64,000 nucleotides of DNA from Mesorhizobium sp. M2D.F.Ca.ET.226.01.1.1 (GTDB taxonomy: Bacteria; Pseudomonadota; Alphaproteobacteria; Rhizobiales; Rhizobiaceae). Location of the stretch: the NCBI RefSeq assembly GCF_004022705.2, contig NZ_RZOY02000004.1, forward strand, positions 124,001-188,000, in the 5' to 3' direction. Below are positions 39,127-49,133 of this stretch, piece by piece (positions within the stretch are counted from its first letter, which is position 1; every line of letters starts with the position of its first letter). The translations under genes and the position numbers were made by a program. The notes under the pieces are model-generated. The model ran no database searches. It was not told the origin of the DNA and saw nothing but the letters and a program-made list of their open reading frames with translations.

Positions 39127-40086
39127 TCACAACTTCCGCAGCGCCACTTCCTCGATCAGGTGGTTGGCGCCCTTGCGCAGGATGAGGTCGGCCCGCGCCC
39201 TGGTCGGCAGGATGTTCTCGCGCAGGTTCTTCAGGTTGATGTTGGCCCAGAGCCCCTCGGCGATGGCCCGCGCGGCATCCTCGGAAAGCTGCGAATAACG
39301 GTGGAAGAAGGAGTCCGGATTGCGGAAGGCGGTCTCGCGCAGCCGCATGAAACGCTGGATGTACCACTGGTGGATCAGCTTCTCGTCGGCATCGATATAG
39401 ATGGCGAAATCGAAGAAGTCGGACAGGAACGGCACGATCTTGCCGTCCTTCGGCAGCTTGCCCGGCTGCAGGACGTTGATGCCTTCGAAGATCAGGATGT
39501 CGGGACGGTCGATGGTGACGAACTCGCCGGGAATGACGTCATAGGTCAGGTGCGAATAGACCGGCGCGCTGACGCTGCTCTGCGCCGACTTGATGCCGGA
39601 CAGGAACCTCAGCAGCGCGCCGACATCGTAGCTCTCGGGAAACCCCTTGCGCTCCATGAGGTTCTCGCGGCGCAGGATCTCGTTCGGCAGCAGGAAACCG
39701 TCGGTGGTGATGAGATCGACCTTCGGGCTCGAAGGCCAGCGCGCCAGAAGCTCCTTCAGCACGCGCGCCGTGGTCGATTTGCCGACCGCGACCGAGCCGG
39801 CGATGCCGATGATGAAAGGTGTCTTGACGACGTCCTGCGCATTGAAGAAGGCCTGCCGCTGGCGAAACAAGAGCTGGCTTGCCTCGACATGGGCCGACAG
39901 CAGCCGCGACAGCGACAGATAGATGCGCTTGACCTCTTCGAGGTCGACCGGGTCGTTGAGCGAGCGCAGCCGGTCGATCTCGTCGCCGGTCAGCGTCAGC
40001 GGCGTGTCGGCGCGGAACTGCGACCATTGCTCGGCCGAGAAGAAACGATAGGGGGAATATTTCTCGGTAGGAGCAAGCTGGTCCAT
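39127..40086 (-). CDS. coaA: Pantothenate kinase (type I)
   Basis: Phosphorylates pantothenate, the controlling step of CoA synthesis. The 319 residues contain Walker [18 protein letters not shown], the family start region [19 protein letters not shown] and [23 protein letters not shown] C-terminal elements. Located 79 bp after hisE, with a small palindromic repeat in the gap, as in other rhizobia. Confidence 0.97.
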   Translation of the reverse strand: MDQLAPTEKYSPYRFFSAEQWSQFRADTPLTLTGDEIDRLRSLNDPVDLEEVKRIYLSLSRLLSAHVEASQLLFRQRQAFFNAQDVVKTPFIIGIAGSVAVGKSTTARVLKELLARWPSSPKVDLITTDGFLLPNEILRRENLMERKGFPESYDVGALLRFLSGIKSAQSSVSAPVYSHLTYDVIPGEFVTIDRPDILIFEGINVLQPGKLPKDGKIVPFLSDFFDFAIYIDADEKLIHQWYIQRFMRLRETAFRNPDSFFHRYSQLSEDAARAIAEGLWANINLKNLRENILPTRARADLILRKGANHLIEEVALRKL

Positions 40087-40102
40087 CGAGTTTCCTGCCT
40101 CC

Positions 40103-40155
40103 TAAAGCATGATGCCGAAAAGTGTGAAGCGGTTTTCGGGCGACATCACGCTTTA
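40103..40155. repeat. Small palindromic intergenic repeat (REP-like), copy 1
   Basis: A 53-bp imperfect palindrome between hisE and coaA: outer arms TAAAGC / GCTTTA, inner arms CCGAAAA / TTTTCGG, core GTGTGAAGC. The core GAAAAGTG...AGCGGTTTTC recurs at 56168-56215. Short elements of this kind are common between genes in Rhizobiales. Confidence 0.75.
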
Positions 40156-40165
40156 TCCGCCTCTT

Positions 40166-40489
40166 TCAGCCCTTGGGCCGCGACGCCTTTTCGGCAATCC
40201 CCGAACGGCCGGTGCGGCCCTCGAGCTCCTTGAGCACATCGTCCAGCGGAACGCCCGCGATGCCGAGGACGACTAGCCAATGATATAGGAGATCGGCGCT
40301 TTCCGAAACGAGCGCCCGCCTGTCGCCGCGGACGGCGGCGATCACGGTCTCGACCGCTTCCTCGCCGAGCTTCTGCGACGCCTTTTCGATGCCCTTGGCG
40401 AACAGCTTCGCCGTCCACGAGTCCGGGTCGCCGGAATGGGCGCGATGATGGATGATCTGTTCCAGCTCGGCGAGCGAAAAGTCTGCCAT
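40166..40489 (-). CDS. hisE: Phosphoribosyl-ATP pyrophosphatase
   Basis: Second step of histidine synthesis, removing pyrophosphate from PR-ATP. A 107-residue helical MazG-like protein with [14 protein letters not shown] and [13 protein letters not shown] (acidic Mg ligands). It is 9 bp after hisF. The hisI cyclohydrolase is separate and not in the window. Confidence 0.97.
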   Translation of the reverse strand: MADFSLAELEQIIHHRAHSGDPDSWTAKLFAKGIEKASQKLGEEAVETVIAAVRGDRRALVSESADLLYHWLVVLGIAGVPLDDVLKELEGRTGRSGIAEKASRPKG

Positions 40490-40498
40490 AACAGTCGT

Positions 40499-41290
40499 TT
40501 ATGCTCGTTCGACGGGTGAGTCCAGCCGCATCGGCAGCCCGGCTTCTGCCATATGCGCCTTGGCCTCGGCGATCGTGTAGGTGCCGAAATGGAAGATCGA
40601 AGCGGCAAGCACGGCGCCCGCATGGCCGTCGCGGATGCCTTCGACCAGGTGATCGAGCGTGCCGACGCCGCCCGATGCGATCACCGGCACGCGCACCGCG
40701 TCGGCGATCGCGCGCGTCAGCGCGATATCGTAGCCGGCCTTGGTGCCGTCGCGGTCCATCGAGGTCAGCAGGATCTCGCCGGCGCCGCGCTCGACCATCC
40801 TTCTGGCGAAATCGACGGCGTCGATGCCGGTCTTCTCGCGCCCGCCATGGGTGAAGATCTCCCAGCGGTCAGCCTCGCCGGCCGCCGACACCTTCTTGGC
40901 GTCGATGGCGACGACGATGCACTGATTGCCGAACTTGTCGGCGGCTTCCGCGACGAAATCCGGGTTCTTCACCGCCGCCGTGTTGATCGACACCTTGTCG
41001 GCGCCGGCCAGAAGCAGCTTGCGGATATCGGCCACCTGGCGCACGCCGCCGCCGACGGTGAGCGGCATGAAGCATTGCTCGGCCGTGCGGGCGACGACGT
41101 CGAAGATCGTCTCGCGATTGTCCGACGAAGCGGTGATGTCGAGGAAGCAGAGCTCGTCGGCGCCGGCCGCGTCATAGGCCTTGGCCGCCTCGACCGGATC
41201 GCCGGCATCGACGAGATCGACGAAATTGACGCCCTTGACCACGCGGCCGTTGTTGACGTCGAGGCAAGGGATGACACGGGCCTTCAGCAT
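40499..41290 (-). CDS. hisF: Imidazole glycerol phosphate synthase, cyclase subunit
   Basis: A 263-residue TIM barrel that makes IGP and AICAR using ammonia from HisH. Catalytic aspartates are in [14 protein letters not shown] and [13 protein letters not shown], and phosphate loops are VGGGVR and ASGGVG. The ATG at 41290 shares one base with the stop of the arginase-like gene. The longer open frame upstream is rejected. Confidence 0.97.
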   Translation of the reverse strand: MLKARVIPCLDVNNGRVVKGVNFVDLVDAGDPVEAAKAYDAAGADELCFLDITASSDNRETIFDVVARTAEQCFMPLTVGGGVRQVADIRKLLLAGADKVSINTAAVKNPDFVAEAADKFGNQCIVVAIDAKKVSAAGEADRWEIFTHGGREKTGIDAVDFARRMVERGAGEILLTSMDRDGTKAGYDIALTRAIADAVRVPVIASGGVGTLDHLVEGIRDGHAGAVLAASIFHFGTYTIAEAKAHMAEAGLPMRLDSPVERA

Positions 41291-42129
41291 CACTTGCCTT
41301 CCAGCGTCGAGAGCAGGTCGACCACCAGCTCGCCGACCAACGGCGGCACATCGCCCTTGGGGTCGAAGGCCGGATCGTAGGCCGAAATGGTCAGCCCGGC
41401 GATGCTGAGCGGACCGGCAAGGCCGCACATGGCGGTGCGCACCTGTTCGGGCGCCGGGCCGCCAGGCGTGGTGTAGCGGTTGGCCTGCAGCTTTTCGGGG
41501 TCATGCACGTCGAGGTCGACATGCATGTGCACCCGCTTGGCGCCATCGGTCTTCAGTCTCTGCGCCGCGCTCTTCCAGTCCGGGCATTCGGTCCGGATGA
41601 TCGGCAGCTTCTCCAGCAGTTCCTTTTCCGCGCTGTCGAGGTCGCGCGCGTTGACCAGAACGCTGCGCGACGGATCGACCGGCTTGAAGCCGGGGATCTG
41701 GTTCGCCATCCGCCGCCAGCACAGACCGAGCACGGTGGCCAGCGCCATGCCGTCGAGGAAACCGGTGGTGGTGGTCTCCGGCGTGTTGAGATCGCCATGC
41801 TGGTCGGCCCAGATGATGGCGTCGGCGCCCGCGCCGGCCACGGCGCCGGCGCTGGTCAGGCAGTTGCCGGCCAGCACGATCGGAAACCGCTTCTTGTCCA
41901 GCGCCATGCGGACTTCGCCCGAAACGGCGTTGCAGACGGCAAAGCCGGTGCCGATCTCGCGTTCGTCTTCGTCCTCGACCACCTTGCCGATGTCGGTCAC
42001 GTCGACATCGTGCCCGGCGAGCTTCAGCGCCTCGGCCAGCCCGCCGGAAATCAGCGCGTCCGGTCCCTGGCCGCAGCCGCTGTGAAAATGGCCGCTGTCA
42101 TAGGATGCCAGGATGATCGAAATGTTCAC
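41290..42129 (-). CDS. Arginase/ureohydrolase-family protein in the his operon
   Basis: A 279-residue protein of the arginase-agmatinase fold. Two metal motifs are intact: DQHGD (Asp109, His111, Asp113) and HVDLDVHDP (Asp205, Asp207, Asp210). The first motif, normally GGDHS with a Mn-binding His, reads GNCLTS here, with Leu91 at the His position. It may bind a single metal or act on another substrate. The start is GTG at 42129, overlapping the hisA stop (GTGA). Its place between hisA and hisF suggests co-expression with histidine synthesis; the role is unknown. Confidence 0.85.
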   Translation of the reverse strand: MNISIILASYDSGHFHSGCGQGPDALISGGLAEALKLAGHDVDVTDIGKVVEDEDEREIGTGFAVCNAVSGEVRMALDKKRFPIVLAGNCLTSAGAVAGAGADAIIWADQHGDLNTPETTTTGFLDGMALATVLGLCWRRMANQIPGFKPVDPSRSVLVNARDLDSAEKELLEKLPIIRTECPDWKSAAQRLKTDGAKRVHMHVDLDVHDPEKLQANRYTTPGGPAPEQVRTAMCGLAGPLSIAGLTISAYDPAFDPKGDVPPLVGELVVDLLSTLEGK

Positions 42130-42872
42130 GGTCTTGCCTCCGCCCTCTCGCCGCGCAGGATCGCCAGCGCCTCGGCCGGCTCGATACGCCCGTCATATAG
42201 GGCGCGCCCCGAGATCGCGCCTTCGAGCTTCTGCGCGTCGGGCATCGTCATACGCACGATGTCGGCGATCGAGGCGAGGCCACCGGACGCGATCACCGGG
42301 ATCGACACCGCCTCGGCAAGACTGATCGTCGAATCCCAGTTGATGCCGGTCAGCACGCCGTCGCGGTCGATGTCGGTGTAGATGATGGCGGCCACGCCCG
42401 CGCCTTCGAACTTCTTCGCCAGCTCGATGACGCCGAGCTCGGAGGCCTCGGCCCAGCCTTCGACGGCGACCTTGCCGCCCTTGGCGTCGATGCCGACGGC
42501 GACCTTGCCCGGGAAAGCCTTGCAGGCCTGCCTGACCAGCTCCGGCTCGCGCACGGCGACCGTGCCCAGGATGACGCGGGCAAGGCCGCGATCCAGCCAG
42601 TCCTCGATCTGCGGCAAGGTGCGGATGCCGCCGCCGAGCTGCACCGGGTTTTTCGTCGCCTTCAGGATGGCGCCGACCGCGGCGCTGTTGACGCTCTGGC
42701 CCTTGAAGGCGCCGTTGAGGTCGACGACATGCAGCCACTCAAAGCCCTGGTCCTCGAAGGCCTTGGCCTGGGCAGCCGGATCGTCGTTGTAGATGGTGGC
42801 GGTGGCCATGTCGCCGTGTTTCAGGCGCACGCATTTGCCGTCCTTGAGATCGATAGCGGGAAACAGGATCAC
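42126..42872 (-). CDS. hisA: ProFAR isomerase HisA (GTG start)
   Basis: Isomerises ProFAR to PRFAR. A 248-residue barrel: [16 protein letters not shown] with the catalytic Asp, QLGGGIRTL, and [10 protein letters not shown] with the second catalytic Asp. The start is GTG at 42872, two bases from the DUF1330 stop; a longer ORF from 42962 lies within the upstream gene in another frame. Confidence 0.96.
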   Translation of the reverse strand: MILFPAIDLKDGKCVRLKHGDMATATIYNDDPAAQAKAFEDQGFEWLHVVDLNGAFKGQSVNSAAVGAILKATKNPVQLGGGIRTLPQIEDWLDRGLARVILGTVAVREPELVRQACKAFPGKVAVGIDAKGGKVAVEGWAEASELGVIELAKKFEGAGVAAIIYTDIDRDGVLTGINWDSTISLAEAVSIPVIASGGLASIADIVRMTMPDAQKLEGAISGRALYDGRIEPAEALAILRGERAEARP

Positions 42873-42874
42873 GG

Positions 42875-43168
42875 TCAGGTACCCTCGACGATGACGAAAT
42901 GGCCGGTCGAAGCGGCGAGCCGGTATTTCGACGCCTCCTGGTACTCGGGTGATTGGTAGCACGCTACCGCCGTGTCATAGGAATCGAACTCCACCACCAC
43001 ATGGCGATTGCCCGTCGGCGCCTCGGGATTTTCATAGCGGCCCGCCCGCACGATGAACTTCGCGCCATATTTCGCAAAGGCCTTGGCGTTGGCCTCGATG
43101 TATTTTTTGTAGATGTCCTGGTCGCGCACATCGATCAGCGCGATCCAATAGCCCTTCTTGGTCGTCAT
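42875..43168 (-). CDS. DUF1330 protein
   Basis: A 97-residue dimeric alpha/beta-barrel-type (ferredoxin-like) protein of DUF1330: [25 protein letters not shown] at the N-terminus and [20 protein letters not shown] near the end. The function is unknown. It shares one base with the hisH stop and lies 2 bp from hisA, so it is a true operon member. Confidence 0.9.
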   Translation of the reverse strand: MTTKKGYWIALIDVRDQDIYKKYIEANAKAFAKYGAKFIVRAGRYENPEAPTGNRHVVVEFDSYDTAVACYQSPEYQEASKYRLAASTGHFVIVEGT

Positions 43169-43818
43169 CAGGGCCTCCATTTCAGGAAATTGGTGATCAG
43201 CGCCAGGCCGAGCGCCTGGCTCTTCTCGGGATGGAACTGCGTGCCGGCAAGGTTGTCGCGCGCAACCGCAGCCGTCACCGTGCCGCCATAGTCGGCGGTC
43301 GCCACGATCTCGGCCGGATTCTTCGCATCCAGGTGGTAGGAATGGACGAAATAGGCATGCAGCCCCTTCGGACCCGTCTCGATGCCGGAAAACAGCGGGT
43401 GCTTGCGCGAAAGCTCGATCGTGTTCCAGCCGATCTGCGGGATCTTCAGCGCCGGATCGGACGGCGTGATCTCCTTGACGTCGCCGGCGATCCAGCCGAG
43501 GCCCTTGGTGACGGTCTTCTCCAACCCGCGTTCCGACATCAGCTGCATGCCGACGCAGATGCCGAGGAACGGCCGTCCCTTGCGCAGAGCCGCCTCTTCC
43601 ACCGCCTCCCACATGCCGTTGACGGCATGGAGGCCGGCGGCGCAATCGGCATAGGCGCCGACGCCCGGCAGCACGATGCGGTCGGCGCTGCGCACACGCT
43701 CCGCATCGGCCGTGAGCTCGATCGTCGCGGCAATGCCGGCCTCATGCGCTGCGCGCTCGAAGGCCTTGGTGGCCGAGCGAAGATTGCCCGAGCCGTAGTC
43801 GATAATGGCTACTCGCAT
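43168..43818 (-). CDS. hisH: Imidazole glycerol phosphate synthase, glutaminase subunit
   Basis: Class I amidotransferase of 216 residues supplying ammonia to HisF. The nucleophile Cys is in [11 protein letters not shown] and the His-Glu pair in [10 protein letters not shown]. The N-terminus [13 protein letters not shown] is typical. It is 1 bp from the DUF2628 gene upstream. Confidence 0.97.
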   Translation of the reverse strand: MRVAIIDYGSGNLRSATKAFERAAHEAGIAATIELTADAERVRSADRIVLPGVGAYADCAAGLHAVNGMWEAVEEAALRKGRPFLGICVGMQLMSERGLEKTVTKGLGWIAGDVKEITPSDPALKIPQIGWNTIELSRKHPLFSGIETGPKGLHAYFVHSYHLDAKNPAEIVATADYGGTVTAAVARDNLAGTQFHPEKSQALGLALITNFLKWRP

Positions 43819-43819
43819 A

Positions 43820-44293
43820 TCAGGGCCTTCCAGGCGTATGGGTCAATCCCAGCGCCATGCCGGTCTGCGGCGGCCGCGCCAGCGACGCGTCCGGCACGAT
43901 GCGCGGCATCGGCGCCGGCTCTTCCGCATGGTCATCGACCTCCGCCGCATAGCGTATCTCGGCGTCGCCGAGATTGTCGGCGGCGACCACCCCCCATTCG
44001 CGGCAGCCACGCCGGCGCAGCGCCGCCATGCGCAGGGCCTGGCCTTCGAACCCGACATAGAGCGAGACCAGCAGCGACAGCATCGATCCGGCCCATTCGA
44101 GCCCGAGCCTCTCGCCGATCGCCGACAGCACCGCCATGACGACGAAGGCCAGCACGGCCTCGATCCACAGCCGGTTCCAGGCGAGCCAGAGCGGCGAGAA
44201 CAGGAAGCCGAGCCAGGTGAAGCTGTCGCGCACGAAACGGATGTCCTCGGCTTTGTCGCCCGACGGCGGCTCCATCACGACATAGATCGCCAT
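43820..44293 (-). CDS. DUF2628 membrane protein
   Basis: A 157-residue protein with about three membrane segments ([43 protein letters not shown]) and a soluble proline-rich C-terminus. It matches DUF2628, often found in rhizobial his operons; the function is unknown. 3 bp downstream of hisB and 1 bp upstream of hisH. Confidence 0.87.
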   Translation of the reverse strand: MAIYVVMEPPSGDKAEDIRFVRDSFTWLGFLFSPLWLAWNRLWIEAVLAFVVMAVLSAIGERLGLEWAGSMLSLLVSLYVGFEGQALRMAALRRRGCREWGVVAADNLGDAEIRYAAEVDDHAEEPAPMPRIVPDASLARPPQTGMALGLTHTPGRP

Positions 44294-44296
44294 AGC

Positions 44297-44893
44297 CTAT
44301 CCTTTCAGCGATCCCTTGGTGGAGGGCACCGCGTCGGGCTGGCGCGGGTCGGGCTCAAGCGCGGCGCGCAGCGCGCGCGCCACCGCCTTGAAGCAGGTTT
44401 CGGCGATGTGGTGGTTGTTGGCCCCGTAATGGTTGGCCACATGCAAGGTGATGCCGGCATTCTGCGCCAGCGCCTGGAAGAATTCGCGCACCAGTTCGGT
44501 GTCGAACGTGCCGATCTTCGGCGACGAGAAGGCGACGTTCCAGACCAGGAAAGGGCGGCCGGAGACATCGATCGCCGCCCTGGTCAGCGTCTCGTCCATG
44601 GCGAGATCGACCGAGGCGTAGCGCATGATGCCGCGCCGCTCGCCCAGCGCCTTGCTCAAGGCCTGGCCGATCGCGATGCCGGTGTCCTCGACCGTGTGGT
44701 GGTCGTCGATATGCAGGTCGCCCTTGGCCTTGATCGTCATGTCGATCAGCGAATGCCGCGACAGCTGGTCGAGCATATGGTCGAAGAAGCCGACGCCGGT
44801 CGAAATGTCGGCCTTGCCCTTGCCGTCGACATGGACCGAAACGGAAATCTCGGTTTCCCTGGTCTTGCGGCTGACTTCGGCGGAACGCGTCAT
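44297..44893 (-). CDS. hisB: Imidazoleglycerol-phosphate dehydratase
   Basis: Dehydrates IGP in histidine synthesis. The 198 residues have the two duplicated Mn-binding motifs ([13 protein letters not shown] with [23 protein letters not shown] with NNHHIAE). A monofunctional HisB, without the phosphatase domain of enteric bacteria. First gene of the his run, divergent from hslV across 215 bp. Confidence 0.97.
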   Translation of the reverse strand: MTRSAEVSRKTRETEISVSVHVDGKGKADISTGVGFFDHMLDQLSRHSLIDMTIKAKGDLHIDDHHTVEDTGIAIGQALSKALGERRGIMRYASVDLAMDETLTRAAIDVSGRPFLVWNVAFSSPKIGTFDTELVREFFQALAQNAGITLHVANHYGANNHHIAETCFKAVARALRAALEPDPRQPDAVPSTKGSLKG

Positions 44894-45108
44894 CGTCGTG
44901 TCCTTGTTGCCCCGCGCGGAGGCTTCGGGCTTGAAAACGAGAGCCTTCTATCAGCATGATCCGGCGATTGCCAGTTGCCATTCCGGTCGCTATCGGCCTA
45001 GGTCCGGAGCGGTTTGCAATCGTTAGCCTCATGCATACATATGGCCGATCAAAGTCACTCGTACCGCGCCAATCGCCTTTCAAGGGATAGCGCGCATCGG
45101 AGCAAGAA

Positions 45109-45660
45109 ATGTCGAATGAACTTACCATGCACGCCACGACCATCGTCAGCGTGCGCAAGGGCAACAAGGTTGTGATCGCCGGGGATGGCCAGGTCAGCCT
45201 TGGCCAGACGATCATGAAGGGCAATGCGCGCAAGGTGCGCCGCATCGGCAAGGACGGCAGCGTCATTGCCGGGTTCGCTGGCGCTACCGCCGATGCCTTC
45301 ACCCTGTTGGAGCGGCTCGAAGCCAAGCTCGAACAATATCCGGACCAGCTCACCCGCGCCTGCGTCGAGCTCGCCAAGGACTGGCGCACCGACCGCTATC
45401 TGCGCCGGCTGGAAGCCATGATGCTCGTCGCCGACAAGTCCGTCTCGCTGGCGCTGACCGGCAATGGCGACGTGCTGGAACCCGAGCATGGTGTCATGGC
45501 CATCGGTTCCGGCGGCAATTACGCGCTGGCCGCGGCCCGCGCGCTGATCGACACCGACAAGGATGCCGAGGAGATCGCCCGCAAGGCGATGCAGATCGCG
45601 TCCGACATCTGCGTCTACACCAACAACAATTTCGTCGTCGAAACGCTCGATGCCGCGTGA
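45109..45660 (+). CDS. hslV: HslV protease subunit
   Basis: Peptidase of the HslUV proteasome-like complex, 183 residues. The catalytic N-terminal Thr is expected at TTIVSV (Thr10), as E. coli HslV starts MTTIVSV. Nine residues (MSNELTMHA) precede it, so a propeptide must be removed, or translation begins at the internal Met7, still leaving three residues. [18 protein letters not shown] and the Gly-rich core are typical. GGAG precedes the ATG. Confidence 0.97.
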   Translation: MSNELTMHATTIVSVRKGNKVVIAGDGQVSLGQTIMKGNARKVRRIGKDGSVIAGFAGATADAFTLLERLEAKLEQYPDQLTRACVELAKDWRTDRYLRRLEAMMLVADKSVSLALTGNGDVLEPEHGVMAIGSGGNYALAAARALIDTDKDAEEIARKAMQIASDICVYTNNNFVVETLDAA

Positions 45661-45683
45661 GGTCCATGATCGGGGAGAGGATC

Positions 45684-46208
45684 ATGGCCGACCAGGAGCA
45701 TAGCTACGATTTTCGGCCGGTCACCGAAAAGGACCTGCCGTTGATCGCCCAATGGCTGCGCGAGCCGCATGTCGCTGAGTGGTGGGACGATCCGGAAAAG
45801 GAAATCTCCGAGATCCGCGAGCATATCGATTCGGTCTCGGTGGAGCCGCTGATCGTCGAGCTCGACGGCAGGCCGATCGCCTATCTGCAGAGCTACGACC
45901 CGCATATGGAGGACGACCATCCCTACGCCGACCAGCCTTTCGGCACGTTGGGCGTCGATCTCACGATCGGCCCGCCGGAGCTGGTCGGCGTCGGCCATGG
46001 CTCGGCCATCGTGCGCCAGTTCGTCGAGGAGCTGTTCGAGGAAGGCGCACCGCGCGTCATCATCGATCCGCATCACGACAATGGCCGCGCCATCCGTGCC
46101 TATGAGAAGGCCGGCTTCAGGTCGATCGGGCGCAGGCATTCGCAATATGGGGACGTCGTGCTGATGGCCGTCGATGCGGCCGAGGACGACGAAAATCTGG
46201 GGGACTGA
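45684..46208 (+). CDS. GNAT family N-acetyltransferase
   Basis: A 174-residue acetyltransferase like AAC(6')-type and siderophore/lysine N-acetyltransferases: [25 protein letters not shown], acetyl-CoA loop [12 protein letters not shown], and [13 protein letters not shown] near the C-terminus. The substrate is unknown. The ATG at 45684 has a strong GGGGAGAGG site; an earlier GTG at 45657 would overlap hslV. Confidence 0.9.
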   Translation: MADQEHSYDFRPVTEKDLPLIAQWLREPHVAEWWDDPEKEISEIREHIDSVSVEPLIVELDGRPIAYLQSYDPHMEDDHPYADQPFGTLGVDLTIGPPELVGVGHGSAIVRQFVEELFEEGAPRVIIDPHHDNGRAIRAYEKAGFRSIGRRHSQYGDVVLMAVDAAEDDENLGD

Positions 46209-46212
46209 GGCA

Positions 46213-46812
46213 ATGACCGCATCCGGAGAGGATAAGACGCTTTCGGCCTATGAGGACAGCTGGCGCATGGGCCTGCTGCTCGTGCTCGCCCTGATCATCT
46301 TTCAGGCGGGTGCCTTGTACGGCATGGGCCATCCGCCGATCTGCACCTGCGGCTACGTCAAGCTCTGGCATGGCGTGGTCAACAGCTCGGAGAATTCCCA
46401 GCACATCGCCGACTGGTACACCTTCTCGCACATCATCCACGGGTTCCTGTTCTATTGTCTGGCCTGGGCACTGTTCCCGCGCTCGCCGGTAGGCTTAAGG
46501 CTCGCCTTTGCCGTCTTCATCGAGGGCGGCTGGGAGCTTTTGGAAAACAGCCCGTTCATCATCGACCGCTACCGCGCCGGCACCATCTCGCTCAACTATT
46601 ACGGCGATTCGATCATCAACTCGGTGTCCGACACGCTGTTCATGGCGCTGGGATTTGTGATGGCGCGAAAGCTACCTATATGGGTGATCATTGCCCTGGC
46701 GCTCATCTTCGAGCTCGGCACGGGCTACATCATCCGGGACAATCTGACGCTCAACGTGATCATGCTGCTGCATCCGTTCGAGTCCATCAAGCAGTGGCAA
46801 AGTGGAATTTGA
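46213..46812 (+). CDS. DUF2585 integral membrane protein
   Basis: A 199-residue membrane protein with about five hydrophobic segments ([59 protein letters not shown]). Conserved-looking polar motifs are [32 protein letters not shown] and [12 protein letters not shown]. It matches DUF2585; the function is unknown. Located 4 bp after the GNAT gene and 5 bp before hslU, so part of the hsl operon. Confidence 0.88.
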   Translation: MTASGEDKTLSAYEDSWRMGLLLVLALIIFQAGALYGMGHPPICTCGYVKLWHGVVNSSENSQHIADWYTFSHIIHGFLFYCLAWALFPRSPVGLRLAFAVFIEGGWELLENSPFIIDRYRAGTISLNYYGDSIINSVSDTLFMALGFVMARKLPIWVIIALALIFELGTGYIIRDNLTLNVIMLLHPFESIKQWQSGI

Positions 46813-46817
46813 GTAAT

Positions 46818-48128
46818 ATGAGCACCTTTTCTCCCCGTGAAATCGTTTCGGAACTCGACCGCTTCATCATCGGCCAGAAGGACGCCAAGCGCGCCGTGGC
46901 CATTGCCTTGCGCAACCGCTGGCGCCGCCAGCAGCTGGAAGGCCAGATGCGCGAAGAGGTGATGCCGAAGAACATCCTGATGATCGGCCCGACCGGCGTC
47001 GGCAAGACCGAGATCTCGCGCCGCCTGGCGCGGCTCGCCGGCGCACCCTTCGTCAAGGTCGAAGCCACAAAATTCACCGAGGTCGGCTATGTCGGCCGCG
47101 ATGTCGAGCAGATCGTGCGCGACCTCGTCGAGGTTGCCATCGGCCTGACGCGCGAGAAGATGCGCGAGGACGTCACCGCCCGCGCCCAGATCAATGCCGA
47201 GGAACGCGTGCTTGAAGCCCTCGTCGGCAAGACGGCGAGCCCGGCCACGCGCGACAGTTTCCGCAAGAAGCTGCGTGACGGCGAGCTCGACGACAAGGAG
47301 ATCGAGATCGAGGTGGCCGACACCGGCACCGGCGGCATGCCCGGCTTCGAGATTCCCGGCATGCCCGGCGCGAATGTCGGCGTCCTCAACATCAACGACG
47401 TGCTGTCGAAGGCGATGGGCGGCCGCAGGACGAAGACCCGCAAGACCACGGTGCGCGATTCCTACGCGCTGCTGGTAAACGACGAGTCCGACAAGCTGCT
47501 CGACCAGGACGAGGTGGTGCGCCGGGCACTGGAATCGGCCGAAAATGACGGCATTGTCTTCCTCGACGAGATAGACAAGATCGCGGCTAGGAGTGACATT
47601 TCGGGCGGCCCGTCGCGCGAGGGCGTGCAGCGAGACCTGCTGCCGCTGGTCGAAGGCACGACGGTTGCGACCAAATACGGGCCGATCAAGACCGACCATA
47701 TATTGTTCATCGCGTCCGGCGCCTTTCACGTTTCCAAGCCGTCCGACCTTTTGCCGGAGCTGCAGGGCCGCCTGCCGATCCGCGTCGAGCTGCGCGCGCT
47801 GGAGAAGTCGGATTTCGTCCGCATCCTCACCGAGACCGAGGCTAGCCTCATCAAGCAGTATATCGCGCTGATGAAGACCGAAGGCGTCGAGCTGACCTTC
47901 ACCGACGACGCGATCGATTCGCTCGCGGGCATCGCCGTCGACCTCAACGCCAGCGTCGAGAACATCGGCGCCCGGCGCCTGCAGACGGTGATGGAGCGCG
48001 TGCTGGACGAGATTTCCTACGATGCGCCGGACCGCAACGGCACGGCGGTCACTATCGACGCCGCTTATGTCGAGAAGCATGTCGGCGACCTGTCGCGCAA
48101 CACCGACCTGTCGCGCTTCATCCTCTAG
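46818..48128 (+). CDS. hslU: HslU ATPase subunit
   Basis: AAA+ unfoldase of HslUV, 436 residues. Walker A is [15 protein letters not shown], the pore loop is [14 protein letters not shown], Walker B is [11 protein letters not shown], and sensor/box VII regions are present. The C-terminus ends in DLSRFIL, the tail that docks into HslV. The ATG at 46818 is supported by [19 protein letters not shown]. Confidence 0.98.
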   Translation: MSTFSPREIVSELDRFIIGQKDAKRAVAIALRNRWRRQQLEGQMREEVMPKNILMIGPTGVGKTEISRRLARLAGAPFVKVEATKFTEVGYVGRDVEQIVRDLVEVAIGLTREKMREDVTARAQINAEERVLEALVGKTASPATRDSFRKKLRDGELDDKEIEIEVADTGTGGMPGFEIPGMPGANVGVLNINDVLSKAMGGRRTKTRKTTVRDSYALLVNDESDKLLDQDEVVRRALESAENDGIVFLDEIDKIAARSDISGGPSREGVQRDLLPLVEGTTVATKYGPIKTDHILFIASGAFHVSKPSDLLPELQGRLPIRVELRALEKSDFVRILTETEASLIKQYIALMKTEGVELTFTDDAIDSLAGIAVDLNASVENIGARRLQTVMERVLDEISYDAPDRNGTAVTIDAAYVEKHVGDLSRNTDLSRFIL

Positions 48129-48232
48129 GCTCCGCTGCCGGCGGCAGCACTCCTTCCCCTCGCTCGTCGCGCGGATGGGATGGATATCTGCCGCATCGGA
48201 GCGGATCTTGATTGAAGCCTGTCTCACTGCTA

Positions 48233-48248
48233 TCATTGTGCTCAATGA
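48233..48248. promoter_or_regulatory. Inverted repeat upstream of the FitA-like antitoxin
   Basis: TCATTG, 4 nt, CAATGA: a perfect 6-bp inverted repeat 15 bp before the antitoxin ATG. Its position suits autoregulation by the toxin-antitoxin complex. Confidence 0.5.
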
Positions 48249-48263
48249 GAGCATGAGGAGCGC

Positions 48264-48503
48264 ATGGCCGGAAATCTACACGTCCGCAATCTGGATGACG
48301 ACTTGATCGCCAAGCTGAAGATGCGTGCCGCCCGGCATGGGCGCTCGGCTGAGGCCGAGCATCGTGAAATCCTTAGACAGGCGCTGGAAAAGGAGAGCGA
48401 GCCCTCGTTCGATGAGCTGGCCGCCCAGCTGCGGCGGCTCACTGCGCAGCGAAAGCAGACACCTTCCGAAGTGCTGCTGCGCGAAGGACGTGACGAACGG
48501 TGA
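48264..48503 (+). CDS. FitA/VapB-type antitoxin
   Basis: A 79-residue ribbon-helix-helix antitoxin. The DNA-binding half is NLHVRNLDDDLIAKLKMRAARHG followed by RSAEAEHREILRQAL, typical of FitA-like proteins. The C-terminal part (PSFDELAAQLRRLT) should wrap the toxin. GAGGAG precedes the ATG. The toxin start overlaps the stop (GTGA). Confidence 0.88.
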   Translation: MAGNLHVRNLDDDLIAKLKMRAARHGRSAEAEHREILRQALEKESEPSFDELAAQLRRLTAQRKQTPSEVLLREGRDER

Positions 48504-48943
48504 CGGAAACGCTCGTCGTCGACGCCAGCATCGCGGTCAAATGGGTGGTCGAGGAGGAGGGTACGCCTCTGGCGCTTGGCTTGCGGCATGGTCGACGCTT
48601 CGCAGCGCCGGAACTGCTGATCGTTGAGTGCGCCAACATTCTCTGGAAAAAGGTCCAGCGCAGTGAAGTCAGTCGCGAAGAGGCGAAGATGGCCGCAAGC
48701 TTGCTGGAACGCGGCGATATCGAATTGTTCGGCATGCGGGGATTGCTTGCCAAAGCGACCGAGCTGGCGACGGTTATCGGTCATCCGGCCTATGACTGCA
48801 TGTATGTCTGCCTTGCGATGAGCCGAAACTGTCGCTTTGTGACCGCGGATGAGCGCCTGGTCCGAGTGCTGCACCAGAAGGCTCCCCGTGAAATCGCCAA
48901 TCTCTGCGTGACCTTGGAGCAGCTCTCAGCCGGTTCGAATTAA
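48500..48943 (+). CDS. vapC: PIN-domain toxin (VapC/FitB-like)
   Basis: A 147-residue PIN RNase. The acidic residues expected for metal binding are present: Asp in VVDASIAVKW, Glu in LIVECANIL, Asp in HPAYDCMYV and Asp in VTADERL. Starts with GTG overlapping the antitoxin stop. No truncation is seen. Confidence 0.9.
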   Translation: MTETLVVDASIAVKWVVEEEGTPLALGLRHGRRFAAPELLIVECANILWKKVQRSEVSREEAKMAASLLERGDIELFGMRGLLAKATELATVIGHPAYDCMYVCLAMSRNCRFVTADERLVRVLHQKAPREIANLCVTLEQLSAGSN

Positions 48944-49027
48944 TGCCGTCGATCGATGCCCGCCGGTTCTTGTCAGGCGGCAACGCAACGGCGCCTCACC
49001 ACGGTCCCTTACCTCAAACCTGCAGTG

Positions 49028-49051
49028 TGGCCAGATGGTACCATCTGGCCA
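49028..49051. repeat. Perfect 24-bp palindrome upstream of the DUF1402 gene
   Basis: TGGCCAGATGGT followed by its exact reverse complement, with a GGTACC centre. It lies 85 bp past the vapC stop, 82 bp before the DUF1402 ATG, and 14 bp upstream of a TTGACA (49066-49071). No T-tract follows, so an operator or mRNA hairpin is likelier than a terminator. Confidence 0.6.
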
Positions 49052-49133
49052 GGTTTCGATCCGGTTTGACAGCGCCTTCTCTCGACTCTGTCGTGCGCTT
49101 TTCCTAGTTTGCCGCGAATTCAAAGGCGGCGGC

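Noticed and set aside
44930..44951. CTTGAAA as a heat-shock (sigma-32) promoter for hslV
   Set aside because: The spacing to any CCTATAT-like -10 is too short (about 8 nt), so it is not supported.
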